The translations under genes and the position numbers were made by a program. Below are positions 1 to 7,466 of a stretch of 64,000 nt of DNA, one piece after another. The notes under the pieces are model-generated. The model searched no databases. It was not told the origin of the DNA and was given only the letters and a program-made list of their open reading frames with translations. Each line of letters starts with the position of its first letter. The stretch's first letter is position 1. Source of the stretch: Luteibacter sp. 9135 (GTDB lineage: Bacteria; Pseudomonadota; Gammaproteobacteria; Xanthomonadales; Rhodanobacteraceae); assembly GCF_000745005.1 (NCBI RefSeq), contig NZ_JQNB01000001.1, forward strand, positions 620,001 through 684,000, written 5' to 3'.

Positions 1-1
1 C

Positions 2-646
2 TGGGTGCAGCGGCGGGCGTCCCTGCTTCGCGCCGACGGCAGGATCAACATGGGCATGATCCTGGCCGCCACGCTGCTCTGTTCGCTTTCGGTAACCGCC
101 GGCAACATCGTGGCCTACCTGACCGTGAAACCGGGCGACGGTTCGCCCCCTCCCGATCTCACCGCCCAGATCGTGCTGGCCTGGCTGCTGGGATGCTACC
201 TGGGTGCGCTGGCGCTGACCCCTACGATCCTCGCTCTGCGCGAGCGGCTGATCGATGCCGGACACAAGATGAACTGGCGCGACGCGATGACCAGCCCGCT
301 CATGCGCGACATGGTGTTGATCACCGTGCCATGCCTGGTCGGCGCCATGGTGGCCGCCTCGCTGACGGAAGGCGCTTGGCTGCAGGTGGCACGTATCGCC
401 ATGGCCGTTCCCGTCCTTGTGCTCACCCTGCGCCATGGCTGGCACGGCACGGCCATTACCGGGTTGCTTGCCAGCGCCGCCATGGCCAGTACCTCGTTCG
501 AACTGCAGGACCCGTCGATGATCCGCGCGCAGGTGGTGATTGCCTTCGTGCTGTCGACCGCCCTGCTGTTCGGCGTGCGAGTGGCTCGCCGACTGGCGGC
601 GAGCCACGTTCCGGCTATTCAGGGGGCGGGTTCGCGTACCGGCTGA
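2..646 (+). CDS. MASE1-like integral membrane protein (5' end outside window)
   Basis: The reading frame is open from the first bases of the window, so the visible GTG at base 5 is probably internal and the true start lies upstream. About 213 residues are visible with roughly six hydrophobic segments (about residues 17-40, 56-76, 101-119, 127-145, 148-160 and 174-194), a pattern like the MASE1 sensory membrane domain found at the N-terminus of many kinases and cyclases. No kinase, GGDEF or EAL domain follows: the protein stops about 20 residues after the last segment. It could be a stand-alone MASE1-type sensor or an unrelated polytopic protein. The membrane location is seen; the MASE1 assignment is a family-level guess. 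Confidence 0.6.
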   Translation, partial: WVQRRASLLRADGRINMGMILAATLLCSLSVTAGNIVAYLTVKPGDGSPPPDLTAQIVLAWLLGCYLGALALTPTILALRERLIDAGHKMNWRDAMTSPLMRDMVLITVPCLVGAMVAASLTEGAWLQVARIAMAVPVLVLTLRHGWHGTAITGLLASAAMASTSFELQDPSMIRAQVVIAFVLSTALLFGVRVARRLAASHVPAIQGAGSRTG

Positions 647-661
647 AACCGCCCCTGATCG

Positions 662-1120
662 TTACGGGCCCTTGGACGTGCACTCCGATGCGTTCTTGCA
701 GTCCGCCTGGGCCGCCATCAACCGCACGGTTCCATCCGCCTGCGGTGCGATGAATACCTGCACTGTCTCATCCTTGTAGACCGTCTCGCCGGATGTGCTC
801 GCGGCGACCGGAAGCGGCTCGTCCGGCGTCGCCACGTTCGTGGCATCCGAACCCACCGGCGTACCGACCAGTGCATAGGGAGTGCGGGCCACGGCACCCC
901 GTACCTTGCCCGTGGTGTCGTTGACCTGGATGTAGCGCGTGGTCCCGCGCTGGAACACGTAGACGTGGTAGTTCGGACTCAGGCTGACGTCGGTGGCGCC
1001 GGGCCAGGACTGGCCCAGACCCGACGATGCGGCCGCGGCCTGGCTTTGGGCATGGGCGAGGCCAAGACCGAGCGTGGCGACCACGAGAACGGCAAGGGTG
1101 GAACGGACATGGCTGTGCAT
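662..1120 (-). CDS. Small exported protein of unknown function
   Basis: A 152-residue protein begins with a clear Sec signal peptide (hydrophobic core LAVLVVATLGLGLA, cleavage after AHA or AQA). The start at base 1120 is chosen because AGAGGAG lies just upstream and because upstream in-frame sequence is not signal-like. The mature part is rich in Val, Thr and Ala, has one Cys pair near the C-terminus (DCKNASEC) and shows no motif that I recognise. Two short beta-like stretches around residues 45-65 suggest a small beta-rich periplasmic domain. It runs toward the MASE1-like gene with 15 bases between stop codons. Function unknown. Confidence 0.6.
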   Translation of the reverse strand: MHSHVRSTLAVLVVATLGLGLAHAQSQAAAASSGLGQSWPGATDVSLSPNYHVYVFQRGTTRYIQVNDTTGKVRGAVARTPYALVGTPVGSDATNVATPDEPLPVAASTSGETVYKDETVQVFIAPQADGTVRLMAAQADCKNASECTSKGP

Positions 1121-1256
1121 GGATGACTCCTCTGGGGGATTGGATGAAACGCGCCGGTCGCGGGACATCCACGACCGACGCGTCCACTGTCCCTCAACGC
1201 TTCCGGAGGCCATGAGCCGGCTGCCGAATACGCTCACAGCTGGAGTCTCTTAACAC

Positions 1257-1556
1257 TCAGGGCACGGTTTCGATCTCCGTGGCGCGTGCAAGCCAACCCT
1301 TGAGAGCCCAGCGCCCGAGCAGTACCGCAGCCCCGACATTGAGCACGGCTTCGGTCGGCCACGTCATGGGATGGCTGGGTTGCATGTTGGCGAAGGCCAC
1401 CCACAACGCGTTCACGTTGACCAGGGAACCGCAGCAGATGATGCCGCAGCATATTCGAGCCCCTCTCGCCTTGGTGCTATCGGTGACGAGCCACAAGGCA
1501 CTGATCGCGATCAGGCAACACGAGATGAGGTTGATGAGAACGAGTGCCACGATCAC
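1257..1556 (-). CDS. Holin-like three-TM membrane protein (last gene of the muramidase operon)
   Basis: About 99 residues, starting at a GTG whose bases overlap the TGA of the preceding gene (GTGA overlap), which implies translational coupling. Three hydrophobic segments are visible (about residues 2-24, 33-55 and 68-88) with a short charged C-terminus, the size and topology of phage holins. The second segment is unusually Cys-rich (ICCGIICCGS). The segment beginning TWPTEAVLNVGAAVLL resembles small phage membrane proteins. No sequence motif proves holin activity; the case rests on size, topology and being the tail of an operon headed by a muramidase. It could instead be an antiholin or a plain membrane anchor. 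Confidence 0.55.
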   Translation of the reverse strand: MIVALVLINLISCCLIAISALWLVTDSTKARGARICCGIICCGSLVNVNALWVAFANMQPSHPMTWPTEAVLNVGAAVLLGRWALKGWLARATEIETVP

Positions 1557-1879
1557 TTGTCTGCTCCCTTGAAGATGCCACCGAGAAAACGACTGGCTGC
1601 CGCTTCGCCATATTGATCCAGCAACTTCTGCGCAAGGATCGTCACGTTGAGGCCGAAGCAGCCGACGAGGAATGCCACGGCCGCCTTGAGGTCGAGGTCG
1701 GCATCGGGCAGGTACTGCTTGTTGAGCGCAGGGGACAGGAACACGGCGAGCATCGCGCCGCAGATCACACGAACGATGGCCCTGCCCTGCGACTTGCCGC
1801 CGTACAACGCGACCGGCATGATCGCGCCGCCCACCGCTGCCATGAGCAACCACAGACTTGCGATGCCTTCCATGCTCAT
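1553..1879 (-). CDS. Holin-like small membrane protein
   Basis: About 108 residues with three hydrophobic segments (about 5-25, 34-51 and 62-82) and a basic amphipathic C-terminus ending FLGGIFKGADK, a layout typical of holin superfamilies such as the LydA-like group. The start is one of two adjacent ATGs (1882 or 1879); 1879 is preferred because it sits six bases after AAGGAG. It follows the exported protein gene by 10 bases and overlaps the next small membrane protein by 4. Two adjacent holin-sized genes would fit a holin/antiholin pair. The topology is seen; the holin role is inferred from neighbours. Confidence 0.55.
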   Translation of the reverse strand: MSMEGIASLWLLMAAVGGAIMPVALYGGKSQGRAIVRVICGAMLAVFLSPALNKQYLPDADLDLKAAVAFLVGCFGLNVTILAQKLLDQYGEAAASRFLGGIFKGADK

Positions 1880-1889
1880 CATCGTCTCC

Positions 1890-2297
1890 TTATGGGTCCC
1901 CGACACGTTCCAGCGTGCCGCTCCAGGCTGTCTCGCCGCGATCGAAGCGCACGCCGACCGATCCTGTCGCCAACGAGGTGAGCGTCAACTCGCCCGGATA
2001 GAGCAGCCTGCAAAATGCGCCGCCGTTCTGCGACACCTTGAAACGAAAGGTATGCACATCGGCATGCGCATCGAGCGGGGTGGCAACGATGCGGCAGGCC
2101 GCCGGCTCGCCGAAACGAAGCGATACCGCGTCGCCATCGAAACCCGCCACCACATGCATGGCCCTTCCTTTCGTGCTGTTCGCCACGCCAGCCCACATGG
2201 TGCCGTTCGCGAGTGGCGGAACGGTTGCCACGGCATCGAAAACGAACAGACCGGCGACGATTGCCATCGCAACGCGCCCTTTGGTTGATATCGACAT
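1890..2297 (-). CDS. Exported protein in the muramidase/DUF2589 operon
   Basis: A 135-residue protein with a signal-peptide-like N-terminus (positive residues, then VAMAIVAGLFVFDAVATV). An AAGGAGG ribosome site upstream supports the ATG at 2297. The mature part holds two Cys (AACRI and FCRLL) that could form a disulfide, and alternating beta-type stretches. No known family recognised. In a lysis-type cassette an exported small protein between muramidase and holin genes could be a spanin-like or secreted cargo component, but no lipobox or coiled coil is visible, so neither is supported. It sits 22 bases after the preceding gene and 10 before the next. Confidence 0.55.
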   Translation of the reverse strand: MSISTKGRVAMAIVAGLFVFDAVATVPPLANGTMWAGVANSTKGRAMHVVAGFDGDAVSLRFGEPAACRIVATPLDAHADVHTFRFKVSQNGGAFCRLLYPGELTLTSLATGSVGVRFDRGETAWSGTLERVGDP

Positions 2298-2319
2298 ATG
2301 TCGCTTCCCTCCTTTTGAT

Positions 2320-2583
2320 TTACTTTTCGTCGCCGAGCCACACGGGTTTTCGGGTGAAACCGACGTGGTAGCAGATCCACTGCAACACGACCTGGTGCTC
2401 GCCGATCTGCAGGATGGTGAAACTCTTTTCCAGGCCTACGATGCTCCCTTTGGGCGACTCGCTCAGACAGCGATTCAATAGTGCCCTCGCCTCTTCCACC
2501 TGTTCCTCGGTACTCATCTGGCTCGGGTTGTTGCTGCCGACGACGATGCGCTTGACGAAGCGGATATCGGAAAGATCGAACAT
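2320..2583 (-). CDS. Small hypothetical protein in the muramidase/DUF2589 operon
   Basis: 87 residues, soluble, with no signal peptide. An N-terminal beta stretch (RFVKRIVVG) precedes a helix rich in Glu, Ala and Leu (EEQVEEARALLNRC), then a beta segment (EHQVVLQWICYHVGF). The layout suggests a compact alpha/beta fold and the sequence is not recognised. It lies 60 bases downstream of the first DUF2589 gene and 22 upstream of the exported protein, on the same strand as the muramidase, so it is probably co-transcribed. No function is assigned. Confidence 0.5.
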   Translation of the reverse strand: MFDLSDIRFVKRIVVGSNNPSQMSTEEQVEEARALLNRCLSESPKGSIVGLEKSFTILQIGEHQVVLQWICYHVGFTRKPVWLGDEK

Positions 2584-2643
2584 GGTTACTCCTTCGCGTG
2601 ATGAACCGCGACGCGTCCCTGCGTCGCGGTCGCTACGTCACCG

Positions 2644-3273
2644 TCAGGCGGTGGCCGGCTCCTGTCTGGCCTCGGCGACGGGCGGCGCCAGGCTCCTGAC
2701 CCGCGGCTCGCACGCGGTCTGCATGATGTCCATCACGCGTGCCAGACCTTCGGGCATACCCTTGTCCTCGGCCTTGACGTTGAGGTGGTACTTGGCCGAG
2801 TTATCCGACGAACGGGTGTTCTGCATGTGCGAGGACACCGACCCGGCCACCTTGGCGTTCAGCGAGAACGCACCGACCTTGAACCCCGTTTCCACGCTGA
2901 AATCGGCGTTTTTCTTCTTCTCGTTGGTTTCCGCGAAAGACGACTTCACCTCCATGTCGAACGTGATGTCCACCGTGCTCACCGCAAGGTTGGGCACCTT
3001 GACGATGGAGAGCAGCGGCACGTCCATCGACACTTCTTCCTCCCCGCTGGTGCCGTCGGGATTGATCACCGGCCGCTTGAAGCGGAAGGCGGCGGTACGC
3101 GTTTCTTCCGAGGTGCCGTCGGCGCTCTTCTGGAAACCCACGGTGCGGATGAAGTCCGCCGTGGCCTGCGCGAGCTTGATCTGAGCGTCGCAGGCGGCCC
3201 CTAGCGGCGCACCGATGAGGTCCCCCATCGGCAGGCCCTGGAATTGCTGGGCGATGTTGACCATTTCGGACAT
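2644..3273 (-). CDS. DUF2589 family protein (paralogue 1)
   Basis: 209 residues matching the DUF2589 family as I know it: an N-terminal helix (MVNIAQQFQGLPMGDLIGAP) that packs a conserved small-residue region, then long beta segments with the typical PLLSIVKVPNLAVSTVDITF block (about residues 84-105) and a second beta block around residues 128-150. There is no signal peptide and no membrane segment. The start is supported by AAGGAG eight bases upstream. The family has no established biochemical role. It is followed by the small hypothetical gene and preceded, 71 bases upstream, by a second DUF2589 gene; tandem copies suggest a heteromeric assembly. Confidence 0.75.
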   Translation of the reverse strand: MSEMVNIAQQFQGLPMGDLIGAPLGAACDAQIKLAQATADFIRTVGFQKSADGTSEETRTAAFRFKRPVINPDGTSGEEEVSMDVPLLSIVKVPNLAVSTVDITFDMEVKSSFAETNEKKKNADFSVETGFKVGAFSLNAKVAGSVSSHMQNTRSSDNSAKYHLNVKAEDKGMPEGLARVMDIMQTACEPRVRSLAPPVAEARQEPATA

Positions 3274-3344
3274 GTGAAGCTCCTTTTCTGTGGTTTACGA
3301 CGTGACACACGCCATGTGCATCACGGTCCGGTACGCGGGTGCTG

Positions 3345-3878
3345 TCACTCCTCGTACCTGAACGTCTGGAACACGCCCTGGGTCTGTGCCAGGTGGTTCA
3401 TGAGGCGCGCCGTGCCTTCCGTGGGATCGGTACCCTCCACACGCATCACCACGTGCACCGAGCCGGATGTGTGCTCGCTGGAACGAATGGTGGTGTCGAC
3501 GTGCACGGTGGGACGCTTGCGCTCGCCACGCCGCCCCCAGGCCAGCGCGTCCTTGATGGTGTCGCCTTCGGACACGGCATCCGCGGCGGTATCGGTGAGG
3601 CTGCCGATATCGACATCGAAGCTGATCTCGACATCCTTGATACGCAGCAGGTTCGTGGACACGAGGGGAAGCAACGGCGCGCGATAGAGGTCTTCATCGT
3701 CCTCTGTCGCATCCGGACGCATGGACGGCATGCGGATCACGATGCTCTTGGGTCGGTTGTCCTCGTCGAAATAGTCGCCCAGGTAGGCCATCTGCCTTTT
3801 TTCGATGCGATCCTGGGCGTCGATGACGGCACTGGCCATGGCTTCGATCAGGCCGGGTAATGGCGTTTGCGTAGGCAT
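3345..3878 (-). CDS. DUF2589 family protein (paralogue 2)
   Basis: 177 residues with the same architecture as its downstream neighbour: an N-terminal helix (GLIEAMASAVIDAQDRIE) and the signature beta block LLPLVSTNLLRIKDVEISF (about residues 69-87), followed by charged beta segments. It is soluble, with no signal peptide. It starts three bases after the stop of the muramidase gene, strong evidence of co-translation with the lysozyme. The sequence has diverged well from paralogue 1, so a two-subunit complex is more likely than simple redundancy. Function unknown; the tight link to a cell-wall hydrolase is the main clue. Confidence 0.75.
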   Translation of the reverse strand: MPTQTPLPGLIEAMASAVIDAQDRIEKRQMAYLGDYFDEDNRPKSIVIRMPSMRPDATEDDEDLYRAPLLPLVSTNLLRIKDVEISFDVDIGSLTDTAADAVSEGDTIKDALAWGRRGERKRPTVHVDTTIRSSEHTSGSVHVVMRVEGTDPTEGTARLMNHLAQTQGVFQTFRYEE

Positions 3879-3881
3879 CCG

Positions 3882-4439
3882 TCAGGCACTCCGCGTCGTG
3901 TCGGAGGTAACGTCGAAACTGTCCACGCGACGCAACCAACCCTTGAGGAAGCGAGCCAGGCTTGGCCGCAGCGTCACCAGATTGCGGTAATAGTCGCGAC
4001 GACCTTCCTGGAAGAGCGCCTGCACACGATGCGCATCGGCCTCGCGCAATGCCTTCATCGTCGCTTTCCCTACCCTGCCGTCGACATGCAGGCGCGGCTG
4101 TGCACCAAGGCTGTTTAGCACGCGCTGCAACAGCCGTGCCGAAGCGGCTCCAGCGTTGACCTGGAAGTCGCACACCATGTTGGCGAGGTGCTGCGAAGCA
4201 AACTCGTCACCACGTATCGCGTCCCAGTACAGTGCCTTGTAGATCGTCGCCGCCTGCATTTCGGTGAGTTCGCGCAAGGCGTCGATCGTTGGAGCGATGC
4301 CCAGCAGTTCGCGTGCGCAATGGGCGAACGTCGCCAGTGTGATGCCACGGTTCGTGGCGCCGCCCGGGTCGTGCGGGTCGTTGACGTAACCGCCTTCGTG
4401 ACTGAAGAGGACGGGAGCGAATCGATGAAAATCGGCCAT
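3882..4439 (-). CDS. GH108-family muramidase (endolysin-like lysozyme)
   Basis: 185 residues, two domains. Residues about 8-95 match glycoside hydrolase family 108 (N-acetylmuramidase): the catalytic Glu lies in SHEGGYVNDPHDPGGATNRG, the family's signature segment. Residues about 105-180 match the peptidoglycan-binding domain that normally follows it (CDFQVNAG, then DGRVGKATM). The enzyme cleaves the MurNAc-GlcNAc bond of peptidoglycan. There is no signal peptide, so like phage endolysins it would need a holin or another route to reach the wall, and two holin-like genes lie in the same operon. It is the first gene of the run ending at base 1257. An AAGGA site lies 11 bases upstream of the ATG. 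Confidence 0.9.
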   Translation of the reverse strand: MADFHRFAPVLFSHEGGYVNDPHDPGGATNRGITLATFAHCARELLGIAPTIDALRELTEMQAATIYKALYWDAIRGDEFASQHLANMVCDFQVNAGAASARLLQRVLNSLGAQPRLHVDGRVGKATMKALREADAHRVQALFQEGRRDYYRNLVTLRPSLARFLKGWLRRVDSFDVTSDTTRSA

Positions 4440-4555
4440 GATGTTTTGCTTCCTTGGCGTTGTCTGCCGTTGGGTGAACTATGCGCGACCACTCGCGTAA
4501 CGCATATCGGTCGAGCACTGATTTGCAGTCGAGTGGGCGAGGTCTACGATGTCGA

Positions 4556-5338
4556 TCACACATCCAGCGCCACCAGGCCCTCACGAATGGCGTAGCGCGT
4601 CAGCCTCGCTATGCCACGCACGCCGAGCTTCTCCATCACATGATCGCGATGCGTACCGACCGTCTTCATGCTGAGGTGAAGCTTTTCGGCGATCTCGCGC
4701 GTGGCGAGACCTTCGGCATATAGCCTTGCCACCTCGCGCTCGCGTGCACTGAGGCGGGTGACGCGTGCATCCGGCATGCCGCATCGCGAACGAAAACCAT
4801 CCACGAGGACATGCGCGATATCGGGACTGACGTAACAGCCGCAGCGAAAAACGCGTTCGATGGCTTCGGCGAGCACCGCGAACGAACAACGCTTGGCCAC
4901 ATAGCCGTGCACACCCGCGTCAAACGCTGCGCGCACTGAACGTGCGTCGTCGTGGGATGAGAGACACAGCATGCGTAATCGTGGTCGATACGCGGCCATG
5001 CGACGAACGACGTCGATGCCACGCGATCCTGACGACAGGCTACCGAAGATGATGAGGTCGGCGTCGTCGCGCATGCCGAGCCGCGCGCATTCTTCGCCGT
5101 CACTGGTGCTACCGGCGATAGCGATGCCGGCGTGCCTGGTCAGCAAGGCGGCGACACCTTCGCGGACGACGGCCTGTTCGTCCGCAAGAATGACGTTCAG
5201 ACGTCCATCCGGACCCGAGCCAGGAGGAAAACGGATGGACGGGGCGCGTGTCGACTGGGTGGCGCATGGATTCATGGACATTGATGACATGGGGATGTTT
5301 CCGGGGAAGGAATGACGGAGCGTGGCCGTCGCGGCCAT
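4556..5338 (-). CDS. NarL/LuxR-type response regulator with atypical receiver domain
   Basis: 260 residues from the chosen ATG, which has AAGGA eight bases upstream; a GTG at 5371 and ATGs at 5290-5275 are alternatives. After a poorly structured N-terminus of about 45 residues comes a receiver domain (about 47-165) and a C-terminal LuxR/NarL helix-turn-helix (about 190-255, core LSAREREVARLYAEGLATRE). The acidic pocket (D53, E54) and the conserved Lys (VAKR) are present, but the phosphoacceptor Asp is replaced by Gly99 (ADLIIFGSL). It is therefore unlikely to be switched by ordinary phosphotransfer. It is divergent from the membrane-bound regulator at 5424 and lies next to the muramidase operon, which it may control. 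Confidence 0.85.
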   Translation of the reverse strand: MAATATLRHSFPGNIPMSSMSMNPCATQSTRAPSIRFPPGSGPDGRLNVILADEQAVVREGVAALLTRHAGIAIAGSTSDGEECARLGMRDDADLIIFGSLSSGSRGIDVVRRMAAYRPRLRMLCLSSHDDARSVRAAFDAGVHGYVAKRCSFAVLAEAIERVFRCGCYVSPDIAHVLVDGFRSRCGMPDARVTRLSAREREVARLYAEGLATREIAEKLHLSMKTVGTHRDHVMEKLGVRGIARLTRYAIREGLVALDV

Positions 5339-5423
5339 GCCCTGTCCTTCCGGAAACCTTACGAGCCCCACTTTTCCATGGTCGACGAGGAGTTAAGGCC
5401 ATTGTCATCGGCGCAACCAAGCG

Positions 5424-6215
5424 ATGAAACCACTTAGAGACGCCACCAATGCGTTTACGTTGGGCGATTGGACAGTGCGTCCGCGCCAGGCCGTGCTGGA
5501 GCGTGGCGAGGTGCGAACGTCACTCGAGCCCAAGCATCTTGATGTGCTCCTGTGCCTGGTCGAGGCTGCCGGCGATGTCGTCAGCATCGACCGGTTGCTC
5601 GATCGGTGCTGGCCAGGCGAATTCCATGGCGACAATCCGGTGCACAAGGCGGTCGCCATGCTTCGCAAGGGGCTGGGCGACGACGCGAGGGCACCACGCT
5701 ACGTGGCTACCGTGCGCAAGCGCGGCTATCGCATCGTCGCACCGATCGCCGACCTCATAGACGGACAGGCGCGGGGGTGCGGGAGCGCCGAGACAGGGCA
5801 GTGGCTGTTCGATGGCGCCCACGTGTGCCGTCCCATGGCGACGCGACATGCCGCGCGCTGGCTGCAGAACCAGGCGTGCTTTACAGTGAAGCTGTCCTAT
5901 ACGCGTCCCATCGCCACCAGGCACCGTGCGCGACCCCGGGAAGAGCACCCGGAGGCCGACCGCAGGGATGATTCGCGATCCACGCGCACGCAATCAGCCG
6001 CGCGCGCCGCATTGTTGCTATGCATGAGCTCGACGATCCTTTCGTTGACGCTCTGCTCTTGGCTGGCCGTCATGGACGCACGACGCGCCATCGCACGCGC
6101 TCATGTACTCCACCGACGCGCCGAGGCAATCATTGCTTGCCACGATCGGCGTGTCGCCGAGGATCGTCCGACCGACGCCTGCAACGATCTTCAAGACAAA
6201 AGAAAAGAGCCCTGA
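5424..6215 (+). CDS. ToxR/CadC-like membrane-anchored winged-helix regulator
   Basis: 263 residues. Residues about 8-107 form an OmpR/PhoB-type winged helix (Trans_reg_C): LEPKHLDVLLCLVEAAGDVV, then the recognition region and the final hairpin YVATVRKRGYRIV. A long basic, low-complexity linker follows, then one hydrophobic segment (about 195-216, ALLLCMSSTILSLTLCSWLA), then about 45 residues that would lie in the periplasm with one Cys pair. This is the CadC/ToxR plan with a very short sensor part. It is divergent from the atypical response regulator, with 85 bases between starts, a likely shared control region. The terminator hairpin overlaps its last codons. Confidence 0.8.
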   Translation: MKPLRDATNAFTLGDWTVRPRQAVLERGEVRTSLEPKHLDVLLCLVEAAGDVVSIDRLLDRCWPGEFHGDNPVHKAVAMLRKGLGDDARAPRYVATVRKRGYRIVAPIADLIDGQARGCGSAETGQWLFDGAHVCRPMATRHAARWLQNQACFTVKLSYTRPIATRHRARPREEHPEADRRDDSRSTRTQSAARAALLLCMSSTILSLTLCSWLAVMDARRAIARAHVLHRRAEAIIACHDRRVAEDRPTDACNDLQDKRKEP

Positions 6216-6230
6216 TTGCTCAGGGCCCTT
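6198..6230. terminator. Bidirectional terminator between tRNA-Gln and the CadC-like gene
   Basis: A perfect 7-bp stem GCCCTGA (6209-6215) and TCAGGGC (6220-6226) encloses a TTGC loop. On the minus strand it is followed by TCTTTTCTTTTG and would end tRNA-Gln transcription; on the plus strand it is followed by CCTTTCTT. The left arm lies inside the last codons of the CadC-like gene. Confidence 0.75.
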
Positions 6231-6237
6231 TCTTGTT

Positions 6238-6311
6238 TGGCTGGGAGACTAGGATTCGAACCTAGATAGACAGCGTCAGAGGCTGTCGTCCTACCGTTAG
6301 ACGATCTCCCA
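6238..6311 (-). tRNA. tRNA-Gln (anticodon CTG)
   Basis: Read on the minus strand the sequence folds as a cloverleaf: acceptor TGGGAGA paired with TCTCCCA, with the weak U1-A72 pair typical of tRNA-Gln; a T-arm with GGTTCGAATCC; and an anticodon stem ACAGC/GCTGT with loop CTCTGAC. The anticodon is CTG, reading CAG (Gln). The discriminator base is G and the 3' CCA is encoded (6238-6240). It lies about 55 bases downstream of the rpsI stop and is followed by a strong terminator. Confidence 0.93.
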
Positions 6312-6365
6312 ATAAAACGGGTTTCGACGCGCTCTGACCTTGAAGCGTCGAACTTTGAAGCGGGA

Positions 6366-6758
6366 TTAGCGCTTCGAGAACTGCGTGGCGCGACGAGCCT
6401 TATGGAGACCGACCTTCTTACGCTCGACTTCACGGGCGTCGCGGGTCATGAAACCAGCCTTGCGCAGCGGCGACTTCAGCGCTTCGTCGTATTCGACGAG
6501 GGCGCGGGAGATGCCGAGACGAATCGCACCGGCCTGACCCGTAATGCCACCGCCTGCCACCGTCACCATGATATCAAACTTATCGACATTTTCGGTAAGT
6601 TCGAGCGGCTGACGAACAATCATGCGCGAGGTCTCGCGACCGAAGAACTGATCAAGCGGCTTGCCGTTGACCACAATACCACCGGTGCCCTTGCGAAGGA
6701 ACACGCGAGCGGCGGAGGTCTTGCGGCGGCCGGTACCGTAATTCTGCTGGGTAGCCAT
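6366..6758 (-). CDS. rpsI: 30S ribosomal protein S9
   Basis: 130 residues, the normal length for bacterial S9. Hallmarks are the N-terminal [20 protein letters not shown], the central [19 protein letters not shown] and the basic C-terminus ending in FSKR, which reaches the decoding site in the ribosome. It lies nine bases downstream of rplM, the conserved rplM-rpsI operon. Its product assembles on the 3' domain of 16S rRNA. Confidence 0.98.
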   Translation of the reverse strand: MATQQNYGTGRRKTSAARVFLRKGTGGIVVNGKPLDQFFGRETSRMIVRQPLELTENVDKFDIMVTVAGGGITGQAGAIRLGISRALVEYDEALKSPLRKAGFMTRDAREVERKKVGLHKARRATQFSKR

Positions 6759-6767
6759 GTGGTTTCC

Positions 6768-7196
6768 TTAGATTTCCAGCGCCTGGGGCAGCTGCGCGGT
6801 ATGCGGGTGCTCGGCGCCGCCGTACACCTTGAGCTTGCGGTACATGGCACGACCCAGCGGGTTTTTCGGCAGCATGCCCTTGACGGCGATTTCGATGACT
6901 CGCTCCGGGTGCGTGGCGAGCAGATCCTTGAGACTGGTGGTCTTCAGGTTGCCGACGTAGCCGGTGAAGCGGTGGTACATCTTGTCGTCCAGCTTCGCAC
7001 CGGTCACGGCCACCTTCTCGGCGTTGATCACGACGATGTAGTCGCCGGTATCGACGTGCGGGGTGAACTCGGGCTTGTGCTTGCCGCGGAGGCGACGCGC
7101 GATCTCGGTCGAGAGACGACCGAGCGTCTTGTTCGTGGCATCGACCACGAACCAATCACGCTTGACGCTTTCCGGCTTGGCGGTGAACGTTTTCAT
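6768..7196 (-). CDS. rplM: 50S ribosomal protein L13
   Basis: 142 residues, the usual length. It starts [20 protein letters not shown] at 7196; the frame is open further upstream, but that part does not resemble L13. Conserved features are [20 protein letters not shown] near residue 30, the [13 protein letters not shown] segment, and [18 protein letters not shown] near the C-terminus. It is an early-assembly protein of the large subunit and heads the rplM-rpsI operon. Confidence 0.98.
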   Translation of the reverse strand: MKTFTAKPESVKRDWFVVDATNKTLGRLSTEIARRLRGKHKPEFTPHVDTGDYIVVINAEKVAVTGAKLDDKMYHRFTGYVGNLKTTSLKDLLATHPERVIEIAVKGMLPKNPLGRAMYRKLKVYGGAEHPHTAQLPQALEI

Positions 7197-7260
7197 TTCA
7201 AATACCTGGTTTGCCGCCTTGATGGGCGGAACACGGAATCGGTGAAAGCAAAGGCGCGAG

Positions 7261-7290
7261 AGAATAGCGGACTTTTCCCTCATCGCGCAA
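7261..7290 (-). promoter_or_regulatory. Candidate sigma-70 promoter of rplM-rpsI
   Basis: On the minus strand a TTGCGC box (7290-7285) and a TATTCT box (7266-7261) are separated by 18 bases, about 65 bases upstream of the rplM start. The position and the match to sigma-70 consensus fit a strong ribosomal promoter. This is seen by eye only; no transcript data. Confidence 0.5.
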
Positions 7291-7466
7291 GCCCACCGTG
7301 CAGGTGAGCTTCGGGCCGACAATCATAACATGATGAACGGCCCGTTTCACAAGCCTCGGGAAGCGAAAGGACGACTGGCGCGACAAGCGGCCGCAGCGAC
7401 TTCACCTTTTCCCGGTACCCGCGCATTGTAACGTGACGTATCCCGTTTCGTCAGGAGTTTTCGATC

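Noticed and set aside
1257..4439. Prophage or prophage remnant
   Set aside because: No integrase, repressor, capsid, tail, terminase or attachment repeats in the window; only lysis-type functions are present, so a stand-alone cassette is the better description.
6312..6365. Promoter of tRNA-Gln between rpsI and the tRNA
   Set aside because: No pair of boxes with acceptable spacing was found; the tRNA may be transcribed with rplM-rpsI, but this cannot be shown from sequence.
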